NCBI RefSeq assembly: GCF_938028775.1
Contig: NZ_CALIZG010000023.1
Location: 62,001 to 126,000, forward strand
Direction of reading: 5' to 3'
Length of the DNA stretch: 64,000 nt
DNA from: Mogibacterium diversum_A
GTDB taxonomy: Bacteria; Bacillota; Clostridia; Peptostreptococcales; Anaerovoracaceae
The notes beneath the pieces are model-generated. The model did no database searches and had not been told where the DNA came from. It worked only from the letters and a program-made list of their open reading frames with translations. The translations under genes were made by a program, and so were the position numbers. Positions 8,096 to 17,236 of the stretch are shown here, piece after piece (position 1 is the first letter of the stretch; every line of letters starts with the position of its first letter).

Positions 8096-8124
8096 ATCAT
8101 ATACCCCCTACCCCTATAAGTCAA
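8096..8124 (-). promoter_or_regulatory. csoR-copA promoter with G-rich operator candidate in the spacer
   Basis: Minus strand: TTGACT (8119-8124), 17-bp spacer, TATGAT (8096-8101). The spacer (8102-8118) holds two G-tracts separated by TA and flanked by TATA on one side and TA on the other. CsoR operators typically have a G-tract facing a C-tract; here both tracts are on one strand, so the fit is partial. Bases 8125-8269 hold nothing else I can recognise. Confidence 0.65.
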
Positions 8125-8269
8125 GGATGCCTAACTACACTTATATATTTTTTTATTAGTCTATATTCCTATATTACTTTGTAATTATTACAAAATAATA
8201 GTATGTATGTTCTATTGATTGGAATAGTCCCAAGTTCTTTTAAAAATACAAGCTTTTCATATTACTTTT

Positions 8270-9352
8270 TTATATTGTACTGATCTCTTCTCTATCTTTT
8301 AGAGTGTTCGCCCCTAGAGTAATCTGTAATTCTAAAACATTAACTCTTCCCGAACACCTATTTAACTCAATTGTGCACCCAAACCTCGCAGCATGATTTT
8401 CCAAGAGTTTAACGCGATCTAGATAAATGTATTTTCTCTCTTCTGAATCCCATGGTGAATTTTCGTAATCATTATAACAACATATCATGGTTATATCTGC
8501 TGAACAATTCAATGTCACTATTGATGTTTCTTCTAATATTTGATCTACTGAATGAAGTCTACATTCTATGTCAGATATATTTTCCAAATAGGTTTCATCA
8601 TAATCATACCCCTCTATGCAACATTCTCTATCATAGCTCATACCGCAGACATAAATACAGTCACAATCCCTTACTCTCTCTTCTATATCTATGATTATTG
8701 ATTCAATATTGCTTTCTAAACTACTAATTGTTTCCTTATAACCTTCTTTATCCTTATTAATCATGTCAAATAAGTCACTTAGCGATTCTAGCAAATGGTA
8801 ATTTTCACCTTCAAATGCTCTATTAAAACCTTTATCAGCACTAATAATATATATATTTTCTTTATCGAATCTTTTTTTTACCTGTTCAATAATAAAAGCA
8901 TCTGGAAACTCCTCTTTTTTCTTTTCTTCAAAAGGAGGTTTCATATCAAAATAGTCTTCTATTATTTTATTTGCATTGATATTACCAGAATTTAGAATCT
9001 CAGGTTTTAAGTCATTAATATACTGTTCAAACCGCAAATTGCATTCTTGGACTACATTCTCTTCACAAGGTATATTTATAAATGATTCAAAACCCGCAGC
9101 ACATAACATTTCGTTTGAAACCATCTTTTTAATATTCTTACTGCATTTTTTCACACTTCTTGTTACTTCAATTGCTTTTTCTTTAAGGTGGTGCTTCACC
9201 TCTTTAATTACAATATCACTCAAAATTAGATTTATTGTCCCATCGTTCACATATTCTCGTAATATGTGAAAAATTCCATCTATTCCAAAATCAAATTTAG
9301 CTCCAAAAAAAATATTAGTATCTATAGTTACATTAATAGGGTACTTGTGCAT
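8270..9352 (-). CDS. PIN-domain protein (putative ribonuclease)
   Basis: A 360-residue protein with a PIN nuclease fold in its N-terminal half. The opening VTIDTNIFF motif carries the first catalytic Asp; a middle Glu lies in SDIVIKEVKHHL; and the late FPDAFIIEQV and ISADKGF segments supply further acidic residues. The layout resembles PIN proteins of the DUF4935 group. The C-terminal 150 residues are of unknown function. PIN domains cleave RNA and occur as toxins, in RNA processing and in defence. No antitoxin-sized partner is adjacent, so it looks free-standing. It is clearly more AT-rich than its neighbours, suggesting transfer. Confidence 0.75.
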   Translation of the reverse strand: MHKYPINVTIDTNIFFGAKFDFGIDGIFHILREYVNDGTINLILSDIVIKEVKHHLKEKAIEVTRSVKKCSKNIKKMVSNEMLCAAGFESFINIPCEENVVQECNLRFEQYINDLKPEILNSGNINANKIIEDYFDMKPPFEEKKKEEFPDAFIIEQVKKRFDKENIYIISADKGFNRAFEGENYHLLESLSDLFDMINKDKEGYKETISSLESNIESIIIDIEERVRDCDCIYVCGMSYDRECCIEGYDYDETYLENISDIECRLHSVDQILEETSIVTLNCSADITMICCYNDYENSPWDSEERKYIYLDRVKLLENHAARFGCTIELNRCSGRVNVLELQITLGANTLKDREEISTI

Positions 9353-9386
9353 TTATTTCCACTCTTTCTTTTTGAAATTTATATAA

Positions 9387-10517
9387 TTACCTACTCTCGA
9401 AATGCTCTGCCACCATCTCAAGATCCTTTATAATTGGCAGATGCTGCGGACATATCGCCTCACATTGACCGCACGAGATACACTCGCTGGCCTTTCCAAA
9501 TGTCATAGTCGTTCTCTCGTAGTACTCGCACTGAGGCGTCCACTCTCTATCGCTATCTTCATGCATATCCGTATTGTACAGAGAGAAGTATCTCGGAATA
9601 GGAATATTCATAGGACATCCCTCCGTGCAGTACGAACAGGCTGTGCACGGGATAGTAATGGAGCTATTTATTATACTGACCACTTTATCTATGATCTCAT
9701 ATTCATCTTGTGATAGAGGCTTGAACTCTTTCATGTATGAGGTGTTGTCGAGCAGCTGCTCCATGCTGCTCATACCGCTTAGAACTACTTTTACATTCTC
9801 TAGGCTAGCAACGAAACGTATCGCCCAAGAAGCAACGGACATATCGGGATGGTACGCCTTGAGTAGAGCTTCAGCTTCGGCAGGGACATTTGCAAGAATT
9901 CCTCCCTTAACGGGCTCCATTACCACGACATCCATTCCATGCTTAACAGCTACCTCGTAACACTTTCTGGACTGAACGCCCTCACTATTCCAATCGAGAT
10001 AGTTAATCTGCAGCTGAATAAATTCAAATTCAGGGTGATCAGTTAGGAACTTATCTACATGCTCAGCGTCCTCATGAGAAGAGAATCCGAGATGTCTTAT
10101 AATACCCTCTTCTTTCTTCTGCTTTAGGTACTCAAAGCAGTGGAGTTCTTTAAATTTATCGATGTTGTCACGTCCGACATCGTGAAGGAGATAGTAATCG
10201 AAATATCCCGCACCTGTCTTCTCTAGCTGCGCTTCAAAATACGCATCTCGCTCCTCTTCCGTGTTAAAAAAACCTGCATGCATCTTGGTAGCGAGCGTGT
10301 ATTCACTCCGCTCATGTCTCTCTACTAGAAATTTCTTTGTCGCTGGTTCACTCTCTTTATTATGATACATCCATGCGGTATCAAAATATGTAAATCCCTG
10401 ATCTATAAACGCATCTGCCATGCATTCGCACTCAGGTATATCGATGCTCCCTGCGTCATCTGGATTCGTCTGAGGCAGTCTCATAAGTCCGAACCCTAAT
10501 TTATATCTAACGTCCAT
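9387..10517 (-). CDS. Aldo/keto reductase with C-terminal 4Fe-4S ferredoxin domain
   Basis: A 376-residue oxidoreductase. The N-terminal TIM-barrel has aldo/keto reductase landmarks (GFGLMRLPQ start, FDTAWMYHNKESE with the catalytic Asp/Tyr, a Lys in LATKMH). The last 90 residues carry CTACSYCTEGCP and CISCGQCEAICP cysteine motifs of a ferredoxin-like domain. This combination is common in anaerobes; the physiological substrate is generally unknown. It appears to be a single-gene unit 34 nt upstream of the PIN gene. Confidence 0.92.
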   Translation of the reverse strand: MDVRYKLGFGLMRLPQTNPDDAGSIDIPECECMADAFIDQGFTYFDTAWMYHNKESEPATKKFLVERHERSEYTLATKMHAGFFNTEEERDAYFEAQLEKTGAGYFDYYLLHDVGRDNIDKFKELHCFEYLKQKKEEGIIRHLGFSSHEDAEHVDKFLTDHPEFEFIQLQINYLDWNSEGVQSRKCYEVAVKHGMDVVVMEPVKGGILANVPAEAEALLKAYHPDMSVASWAIRFVASLENVKVVLSGMSSMEQLLDNTSYMKEFKPLSQDEYEIIDKVVSIINSSITIPCTACSYCTEGCPMNIPIPRYFSLYNTDMHEDSDREWTPQCEYYERTTMTFGKASECISCGQCEAICPQHLPIIKDLEMVAEHFESR

Positions 10518-10632
10518 CTTCCCCTCCGTACATATTAAAAGTCAAAATAATTGTTAATCTATATAATTCGCAGCTGTCAATCTTAAGTGGTTTACGCTTT
10601 TGGACCACACATTTCAATTAACTAGCTGCATT

Positions 10633-11208
10633 TTATCCGAGTATTTTCGCCACTCTTTCAGCTAGTACAGGCACCACCTCTTCCATAAACCACGGGTTCT
10701 TAGCCTGCCAGCGGAAATTGAGCGGACTCGGATGTACTATCGGGAAGTACTTTGGCAGGTATTCTTTGTAGCTCCTTACGGTTTCAGTTAAATTCCTCTT
10801 CATCTCCCCCTTTAGGTAGTAATCCATAGAATATTTCCCGATTAGAAGAGTCATCTCTATATCTGCGAGCTCATCCAAAATCTCGTGGTGATACTCTTCA
10901 GCTATGAACTTTCTTGGCGGCAAATCCCCTGTCTTGCCCTTTCCTGGATAATAAAAATCCATCGGTAAAATCGCAATCTTATCGGAATAGAAGGTCTTCC
11001 TATCTATACCCATCCACGAGATCAGCTTTTCTCCAGACTTGTCGTCAAAAGGGATTTTAGACTCCTCTACTTTTCTCCCTGGAGCCTGACCTATTATCAG
11101 GATTTTGGCATCTTTATTAAGCTGAAAAATTGGCGGAATGCCGCGCCTTGTGTACTCGGTATTTCTCTCATCAGCTTTTAATTCCTCTACAATTTTCGAA
11201 ATAGACAT
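10633..11208 (-). CDS. Uracil-DNA glycosylase superfamily protein
   Basis: A 191-residue protein of the UDG superfamily. The active-site strand reads ILIIGQAPGRK (about residues 34-44), a substrate-pocket segment is IPFDDKSGEKL, and the C-terminal helix motif is IVHPSP, where the family usually has a catalytic or wedging His. These fit the UdgX/family-4/5-like branch rather than classical Ung. The reaction would be removal of uracil from DNA, but the branch also has members of unclear activity, and no iron-sulfur cysteines are visible. It lies 21 nt from the ZIP transporter gene. Confidence 0.85.
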   Translation of the reverse strand: MSISKIVEELKADERNTEYTRRGIPPIFQLNKDAKILIIGQAPGRKVEESKIPFDDKSGEKLISWMGIDRKTFYSDKIAILPMDFYYPGKGKTGDLPPRKFIAEEYHHEILDELADIEMTLLIGKYSMDYYLKGEMKRNLTETVRSYKEYLPKYFPIVHPSPLNFRWQAKNPWFMEEVVPVLAERVAKILG

Positions 11209-11229
11209 CTTTAGCCCTCCTAATTTTCT

Positions 11230-12018
11230 TTAACCAAGCGCAACATCTAGTGTCATCATGATTGAAAATCCAACAGCGAACATAAGTACACCACTATGCG
11301 AATGTTCCCCTTCTGACATCTCAGGTATAAGTTCTTCTACAACGACATACAGCATTGCTCCAGCTGCAAAGCTGAGCATGTACGGCAGAATCGGAGTCAG
11401 CGCTTGTGCGAACATTATCGTAAGAATGGCACCTATCGGCTCAACCACACCCGATAGCACGCCATTTCTAAATGCACGGTGCCTCGATGAGCCAGCTGAG
11501 TAAAGTGGCATGGATATGATTGCACCTTCAGGAAAGTTCTGAATCGCTATTCCAAGTGAAAGCGCAAGCGCACCCCCAAGTGATATCCCTGAATTGCCAG
11601 TCATCCAGCCAGCAAATACGACGCCGACAGCCATCCCCTCAGGTATGTTGTGAAGTGTGACCGCTAGAACCAGCATCGTCGTCCTAGACAAACTGCTCTT
11701 TGGTCCCTCAACTTCATTAGTAGCAGCATGCATATGAGGAATCACGTGATCCATAAGTAGCAGAAATCCGATTCCAATCCAAAATCCAATCACCGCCGGT
11801 ATAAAGGCGAGTCTCCCCATGCCTGAACTCTCCTCCATAGCAGGAATTAGGAGACTCCATATAGATGCAGCAACCATTACGCCTGCAGCAAAGCCACTGA
11901 GCATACGCTCAACACCTTTACTGAGGTCTTTTTTCATAAAGTATACGCAAAACGCGCCAAGAGATGTCCCGATAAATGGAATCATGACGCCATATATAAC
12001 ATTGAGATTAATACCCAA
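11230..12018 (-). CDS. ZIP-family metal transporter
   Basis: A 262-residue membrane protein with about eight hydrophobic segments. The two ZIP metal-site motifs are visible: HNIPEGMAVG in helix 4 and QNFPEGAII in helix 5. A His-rich loop (HVIPHMHAATNE) lies between helices 3 and 4. Family members (ZupT-like) import Zn, Fe or Mn; the metal is not determined here. It reads divergently from the FAD oxidoreductase gene. Confidence 0.92.
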   Translation of the reverse strand: MGINLNVIYGVMIPFIGTSLGAFCVYFMKKDLSKGVERMLSGFAAGVMVAASIWSLLIPAMEESSGMGRLAFIPAVIGFWIGIGFLLLMDHVIPHMHAATNEVEGPKSSLSRTTMLVLAVTLHNIPEGMAVGVVFAGWMTGNSGISLGGALALSLGIAIQNFPEGAIISMPLYSAGSSRHRAFRNGVLSGVVEPIGAILTIMFAQALTPILPYMLSFAAGAMLYVVVEELIPEMSEGEHSHSGVLMFAVGFSIMMTLDVALG

Positions 12019-12075
12019 AAGCCCTCCTATTTGAATTCACCTTGATACAGCTTCATCTATTACAACTACAACTTA

Positions 12076-12084
12076 TGCTATAAT
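12076..12084 (+). promoter_or_regulatory. Extended -10 promoter element for the FAD oxidoreductase gene
   Basis: TGCTATAAT is an extended -10 box 35 nt before the TTG start. No good -35 is visible at the expected distance, as is common with extended -10 promoters. Confidence 0.4.
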
Positions 12085-12118
12085 TGTGTGACTCTCATTA
12101 TACACCTAGGAGACTGAA

Positions 12119-13513
12119 TTGAAACAGAGCACAAGATTAAAAAACATTGATAGAACTAACCATCATGACATTTCTGCGAAAGGTAAAAGCGGGCGCTCTT
12201 TCACACCTGCATCTGCAAGTACATCATCTGTAATCAGCACTGATGTGATAATAGTCGGTGCTGGTGCGTCAGGACTGATGTGTGCTGCAAGCCTAAAAAC
12301 CGGCGGTTTAATCCTCGAAGGTTCTTCCCGTGTTGGGACGAAGCTCCTGATGAGCGGCCATGGTCATTGCAACATCACGCATGCTGGCAGCATCAAGGAC
12401 TTCCCTAGCTGCTATGGTGATGCTGGAAAATCAATCCGCAAGATTCTGTATAAATATAGCAATACCGACCTGGTTTCATTCCTCGATTCTCGAGGAATCA
12501 AAACCGTGACACAAGCAGACGGCAGGGTATTTCCTGAATCGATGAAAGCTCAAGATGTGAGAGATGCATTTCTATCAGCCTCTTCACAAAACGGTTTTAA
12601 GGTCATCACTAATAGAAAGGTTGTTGAAATCAAAGCTTATGACAAAGAACCACTTAATGATAAAACGAAAGAATTAGATACAGGAAGATACATAGTTATA
12701 GCAGAGACTCCAGATGGTCAGAGATTTTGTTACGAAGCAAAGCATCTCGTGATAGCAACTGGAGGTAAATCTTATCCAAGAAGCGGATCAGATGGCTCTA
12801 TGTTCGACGTTGTAAACGAAGGACTTGGATTGGCGCACACGGAATTAAAGCCATCGCTTGCACCGTTAGATATAAAAGGGTATCCATACGGCGAGCTATC
12901 TGGAATTTCGTTTGATAAGGTAGAAGTTAGCATATATCCAAATGCAGGCAGGCGCCTTGTGCTTTTAAATGGCTCTCTGCTCCTTGCCCACGATAGCTTC
13001 ACTGGACCAGTAATTCTCAATTCATCAAAATACGCAGAGCCAGGCTGCTGGCTTCAAATCAATTATGTGGGGATGAGCAGAGATGAAGTTCTTGCCAGAC
13101 TTATCTCAGCTACTGGCACCGAGTTCAAATCCTCGCATGGCAGATGTTCTGGTGCAAGAATCGCGCAAAGCAGCGAACTCGGAGCTATAATTGCTAAAGA
13201 GTTCGCTCTGCCGCGCCGCTTCGCCAAGGAAGTGGCGAAGCGTTCCGCTTGCAGCGCGAAGAAGGCCGCCGTCCTCCTCACGGAGGACCGATTCGAAATC
13301 GAATCGCGCGGTGACTTCAGCAAGGCCATCGTCACCGCGGGTGGCCTCTGCCTCGACCAGTTTGACTGCAAATCGATGCAGCTCAAATCCGCCCCAAACG
13401 CCTACTGCATCGGAGAGATGCTAGACGTAGACGGAATCACAGGTGGCTATAACCTCCAGTTCGCCTGGTCCTCGGCTAGGGCTGCGGCAGCTTCAATAGA
13501 AAGCAAATATTAA
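12119..13513 (+). CDS. NAD(P)/FAD-dependent oxidoreductase of the HI0933/BaiN family
   Basis: A 464-residue flavoprotein. The FAD-binding Rossmann motif (VIIVGAGASGLMCA) starts only at about residue 43, so there is an N-terminal extension of about 40 residues rich in Ser/Thr. The family motifs GHGHCNITH, ATGGKSYPRSGSDG, TAGGLCLDQ and DVDGITGGYNLQFAWSSG-like ending (here WSSA) are present. I accept the TTG start because AGGAG is 7 nt upstream and no better start lies before the Rossmann motif. The family includes BaiN of bile-acid dehydroxylation, but most members have no assigned role. A segment near 13206-13420 has higher GC codons and three small hairpins. Confidence 0.88.
   Translation: MKQSTRLKNIDRTNHHDISAKGKSGRSFTPASASTSSVISTDVIIVGAGASGLMCAASLKTGGLILEGSSRVGTKLLMSGHGHCNITHAGSIKDFPSCYGDAGKSIRKILYKYSNTDLVSFLDSRGIKTVTQADGRVFPESMKAQDVRDAFLSASSQNGFKVITNRKVVEIKAYDKEPLNDKTKELDTGRYIVIAETPDGQRFCYEAKHLVIATGGKSYPRSGSDGSMFDVVNEGLGLAHTELKPSLAPLDIKGYPYGELSGISFDKVEVSIYPNAGRRLVLLNGSLLLAHDSFTGPVILNSSKYAEPGCWLQINYVGMSRDEVLARLISATGTEFKSSHGRCSGARIAQSSELGAIIAKEFALPRRFAKEVAKRSACSAKKAAVLLTEDRFEIESRGDFSKAIVTAGGLCLDQFDCKSMQLKSAPNAYCIGEMLDVDGITGGYNLQFAWSSARAAAASIESKY
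13217..13306 (+). repeat. Three consecutive small inverted repeats inside the FAD oxidoreductase gene
   Basis: Within 90 bp of coding sequence there are three perfect stem-loops: 13217-13226 with 13233-13242 (10 bp, loop 6); 13271-13277 with 13282-13288 (7 bp, loop 4); 13289-13295 with 13300-13306 (7 bp, loop 4). The second and third abut. They sit in a GC-rich codon patch. The reading frame stays open and the protein motifs flanking it are normal. Confidence 0.6.
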
Positions 13514-13606
13514 TAATTCATTTCCTATCTGTGCAGAAGATTAATATTACAGATTTATAATCACTAAGCATCGCTAGCAGTTACTCAATTTTAAGCCAAA
13601 AAATAC

Positions 13607-13650
13607 AATCGCTATACCCCTTGTAATCCCAAGGGATATAGCGATTTTTA
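13607..13650. terminator. Bidirectional terminator between convergent genes
   Basis: A long near-perfect stem (13607-13621 with 13631-13646) with A-rich sequence on the left and T-rich sequence on the right. It should serve both the FAD oxidoreductase gene and the nitroreductase gene at 13671. Confidence 0.85.
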
Positions 13651-13670
13651 TAACTCATCTTGTCCTATAA

Positions 13671-14183
13671 CTATAGATACGAAACCGTCTCACTAAGCGC
13701 CTTGCGTTTAAAGTGATTCGGTAGCGGAGTTCCTTCCTCTGCGGCGTACCCAAGGTCCATAGCCATGAGTATCTCTTCATTTTCAGGAAGTCCGAGCGCC
13801 TTATGCAGCTTCTCTGGATCTAGGAAATTAATCCAGCAGCTGTTTAACCCTTGGTCAGCTGCAGCGAGAATCATATGAGTTGCAACGATTGATGCATCCT
13901 CAATTCCCGAATCCCTCTTTTCACCTGGATACACATAGACATTGGTCGTATCGAAGGCTACCACTAACACAGTTGGCGCACCATATCTACAAGGAGTTTC
14001 AATATCAAATTTATCCAGCGCTTCCTTTGATTCCAGCACGTACACGTGCTGTTCCTGCAGGTTCTTAGCAGTTGGAGCAAGCCTTCCAGCCTCGAGCACC
14101 GCCTCTAGTTTTTCGCGCTCTACTTTCTTGTCCGAGTATTTCTTGCAAGAATATCTGCTTTCTATAACTTCCTTAAATTCCAT
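13671..14183 (-). CDS. Nitroreductase-family flavoprotein
   Basis: A 170-residue FMN protein. The N-terminal SRYSCKKYSDKKV and GRLAPTAKNLQ segments are the phosphate and flavin-binding signatures of the nitroreductase fold; ALGLPENEEILMAMDLGY is the typical C-terminal part. It is at the short end of the family. Members use NAD(P)H to reduce nitro compounds or quinones; the native substrate is unknown. It is a single-gene unit between the Tex gene and the bidirectional terminator. Confidence 0.9.
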   Translation of the reverse strand: MEFKEVIESRYSCKKYSDKKVEREKLEAVLEAGRLAPTAKNLQEQHVYVLESKEALDKFDIETPCRYGAPTVLVVAFDTTNVYVYPGEKRDSGIEDASIVATHMILAAADQGLNSCWINFLDPEKLHKALGLPENEEILMAMDLGYAAEEGTPLPNHFKRKALSETVSYL

Positions 14184-14267
14184 AATACCCTCCTCTTTTC
14201 AGCATTAAACGCATTATTTTTTACATAGTTCATTAGCGCTAGCAGTCAGCACATATGAATTGATTCA

Positions 14268-16526
14268 CTATCTCTTTTTCTTCATCGATAGTGCAATTTT
14301 CTTACGCTTCTCGTCAGCAGATAAGACGCGGACATTCACGATATCCCCAACCTTTACCACGTCGAGCGGATGCTTTACGAATTTATCCGACAGCTCAGAG
14401 ATATGTACGAGCCCATCCTGATGAACGCCTATATCCACAAATGCTCCGAAGTCCACGATATTACGAACTGTTCCCTTGAGCTCCATATCTGGTCTTAGGT
14501 CGCTTATCTCCAGCACATCACTTCTTAGCAGCGGTGCTTCAGCCTCTTCTCTAGGGTCCCTTCCTGGCTTTTCGATTTCATTCAAAATATCCTTTAGCGT
14601 ATATTCACCGATATTCGCAGCTTCTGCCAGCTGCTTCATCGAAGGTCTATCCGACTTGCTATTTCCATGCCTGCTACCGAACTTTTCCTGCAGCTTGTTC
14701 TTGGAACTCAAACTTTCTGAGATTCCCTTAGCTGCACCTGTTATGATATCAGAAGGCTTGTATCCCATAATTTCTAGCACCTTACGGGCCGCATCATAAC
14801 TCTCCGGGTGAACCGCCGTGCAATCTAGTGGCTCCTTGCCATCTCTGATGCGAAGGAATCCAGCGCACTGTTCAAACGCCTTAGGACCAAGCTTAGCAAC
14901 CTTGAGTAGCTGCTTTCTGCTGTCAAATCTCCCGTTTTCCTCACGATACTTCACGATATTAGCTGCAATCGGTTTACTGATTCCCGAAACGTATTCTAGA
15001 AGTGAAGCGGAAGCTGTATTTAAATCTACACCTACGCTATTTACACAGTCTTCTACAACTGCACCGAGCGCTTCTGCCAATCTCTTCTGATCCATATCGT
15101 GCTGATACTGTCCAACTCCGATTGAACGCGGATCGATTTTAACGAGCTCTGCGAGCGGATCCTGAAGCCTTCTAGCAATCGATGCAGAGCTGCGCTCACC
15201 TACATCGAGATCTGGATATTCCTCCGTAGCTAGCTTGCTAGCCGAGTATACCGAAGCGCCTGCTTCATTTACGATTACATACTGGAGCTTTTTCTTAGGA
15301 TTTGCATAGAGTCCATGCTCGTACTCCTTGATGAATTCTGCGATTATCTGCTCCGACTCACGGGAAGCCGTGCCGTTTCCGACAGAGATGATATCTATAT
15401 CGTATTTCTTCACTAGCTTTGCTAAAGTCAGCTTTGCTTCTTTAACCTTATTCTGCGGTGCGGTCGGATATATAACAGTTGTGTCTAGAATCTTTCCAGT
15501 CGCATCTACCACAGCGAGCTTGCAGCCTGTTCTAAATGCCGGGTCCCAGCCGAGAACTGTCTTCCCGCCGATAGGTGGCTGCATGAGAAGCTGCTCTAGG
15601 TTGCTTGCAAATATCTTTATCGCACCTTCCTGTGCTCCAATCGTCAGCTCATTTCTGATTTCAGTTTCGATAGACGGGGCTATGAGCCTCTTATATGCAT
15701 CAGCTGCCGCTTCTTCGATATACTGCTGAGTGACCTTGTTAGCTGAGCTCTTTAAGTCTTTAAAAAGCCTTTCCTCTATCTTATCCACTGGAGCTTCAAG
15801 CTTCACACTGAGCACCTTTTCATTTTCTCCTCTATTGATAGCGAGGATTCTGTGTCCTGGGAGACCGTCTACCTTCTCTGCAAATTCAAAATAATTCTCA
15901 TATACACTGCGTTCTCCGCTAGCCTCGAGTTCTGCCTTTACCGCTGGAATCACCGATGTGATGAGCACACCTTCCTTAGCAGTAAGTGTTCTAATCCAGG
16001 TTCTTATATCCGCATCATCCGATATATCCCCAGCGATGATATCTAGCGCTAGCTTGATTGCGGTATCAGCGTCATTTACCTCGTGCTCCTCATTTAAGTA
16101 TTTGAGCGCCTCTTCTAGAACTGAAACTGTTGCATCCTGTGACATGATATATGTCGCCAGTCCTTCAAGCCCCTTTTCCCTTGCAATCATCGCACGAGTA
16201 CGTCTCTTTGGCTTGTAAGGTCTATATATATCCTCGACTGCAACGACTGTCTCGGCCTGCTCTAGCTTAGCTAGAAGTTCATCGGTTAATTTTCCTTGGG
16301 ACTCTATTGATGAAATTACTGTCTGCTTTCTCTCTTCGAGCGAACGTAGGTACTTAAGCCTCTCATCAAAGCGCCTAAGGACCTCATCATCAAGTGCTCC
16401 CGTCGCTTCCTTTCGGTATCTCGCGATGAAAGGAATAGTATTCCCCTCATCGATGAGATTGATTACAGCCTCGGCCTGCCAAGGTTTAATGCCTAGTTCC
16501 TCCGTTATCTTCTGTGTAATGTCCAT
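14268..16526 (-). CDS. tex: Tex-family RNA-binding transcription accessory protein
   Basis: A 752-residue protein of normal Tex length. In order: an N-terminal helical region with IPFIARYRKEATGALDD; a YqgF/RNase H-like domain (LGWDPAFRTGCKLAVVD, about residue 325); helix-hairpin-helix segments (VGVDLNTAS and LLEYVSGISK, about 495-520); and an S1 RNA-binding domain at about 650-725 (LKGTVRNIVDFGAFVDIGVHQDG). Tex is a conserved nucleic-acid-binding factor linked to transcription. No clear ribosome site precedes the ATG; the start is 1 nt after the stop of the upstream gene, indicating translational coupling. Confidence 0.96.
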   Translation of the reverse strand: MDITQKITEELGIKPWQAEAVINLIDEGNTIPFIARYRKEATGALDDEVLRRFDERLKYLRSLEERKQTVISSIESQGKLTDELLAKLEQAETVVAVEDIYRPYKPKRRTRAMIAREKGLEGLATYIMSQDATVSVLEEALKYLNEEHEVNDADTAIKLALDIIAGDISDDADIRTWIRTLTAKEGVLITSVIPAVKAELEASGERSVYENYFEFAEKVDGLPGHRILAINRGENEKVLSVKLEAPVDKIEERLFKDLKSSANKVTQQYIEEAAADAYKRLIAPSIETEIRNELTIGAQEGAIKIFASNLEQLLMQPPIGGKTVLGWDPAFRTGCKLAVVDATGKILDTTVIYPTAPQNKVKEAKLTLAKLVKKYDIDIISVGNGTASRESEQIIAEFIKEYEHGLYANPKKKLQYVIVNEAGASVYSASKLATEEYPDLDVGERSSASIARRLQDPLAELVKIDPRSIGVGQYQHDMDQKRLAEALGAVVEDCVNSVGVDLNTASASLLEYVSGISKPIAANIVKYREENGRFDSRKQLLKVAKLGPKAFEQCAGFLRIRDGKEPLDCTAVHPESYDAARKVLEIMGYKPSDIITGAAKGISESLSSKNKLQEKFGSRHGNSKSDRPSMKQLAEAANIGEYTLKDILNEIEKPGRDPREEAEAPLLRSDVLEISDLRPDMELKGTVRNIVDFGAFVDIGVHQDGLVHISELSDKFVKHPLDVVKVGDIVNVRVLSADEKRKKIALSMKKKR

Positions 16527-16527
16527 A

Positions 16528-17160
16528 TTAATTCAGCATGCTGCTATCAAGTATCAGCATTATCTCCCCTTCGTTGTCATATGCGCGGTAACGAACCTTC
16601 TGTCCTGCTTCAAGCCCGAAGCCCTGCTTTGGTGGATTATGAAGTGTGCCGTAAAACTCATTGTCTCCAAAATCAGTCGTTCTCACCCACACTACCTCTG
16701 GCAAAAATCCCTTCTTTCCCACCGTCACACTCACGAAGTCCGGAAGTTCAATGTTTCGCCCACCATCCAGCATCTCCAGCTCTCTAAGCATTGTCATCTT
16801 CTTATCTGCAGACTCTAAATTATCTCGTATATCATCTGCTACATCATCAAATTCCGATAAGTCGGCGTCCTGCTCGCTCACAGGTTCAAATTCATAATCC
16901 TTAACATCATTAAATCTTACCCTTGCGTACCTCTCGGAACATCTCGGTCCTACCTTTAGCTTCCCATCTTCAGCCTTCTTTGCAGAGGCTAATAGATTAA
17001 AGCTAGTGCCTACGAGATCCTCACAGAAGCAGTATGCAATTACCCCTGTTGCACCATCGATTATTTCTATTGTGTCAGATAATCCTTCTAACGCATCAGG
17101 GCACTCGATATAGATAAACTTATGAAATATCTGTCTAAAAGTTGCTTCATCAATATACAT
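16528..17160 (-). CDS. Conserved-looking hypothetical protein coupled to tex
   Basis: A 210-residue soluble acidic protein that I do not recognise. The C-terminal third (about 145-205) has a pattern like DUF2314-type domains: a WV-R-T stretch, then G-T-L-H-N-P-P and L-E-A-G-Q-K-V. This resemblance is weak. The middle is rich in Asp/Glu. It has its own promoter candidate (17209-17236) and ends 1 nt before tex, so tex expression probably depends on it. Confidence 0.7.
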   Translation of the reverse strand: MYIDEATFRQIFHKFIYIECPDALEGLSDTIEIIDGATGVIAYCFCEDLVGTSFNLLASAKKAEDGKLKVGPRCSERYARVRFNDVKDYEFEPVSEQDADLSEFDDVADDIRDNLESADKKMTMLRELEMLDGGRNIELPDFVSVTVGKKGFLPEVVWVRTTDFGDNEFYGTLHNPPKQGFGLEAGQKVRYRAYDNEGEIMLILDSSMLN

Positions 17161-17208
17161 GTCAAATCTCCGATTTAAAGCTTCATACTTCTCTATCTAA
17201 TTAAGCTA

Positions 17209-17236
17209 ATTATACTTTCTGCAATTTGACTTGCAA
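17209..17236 (-). promoter_or_regulatory. Promoter of the hypothetical-tex operon
   Basis: Minus strand: TTGCAA (17231-17236), 16-bp spacer, TATAAT (17209-17214), about 50 nt before the start codon. The rest of 17237-17398 is AT-rich and holds the trxA upstream region; I see no clear consensus promoter for trxA there. Confidence 0.65.
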
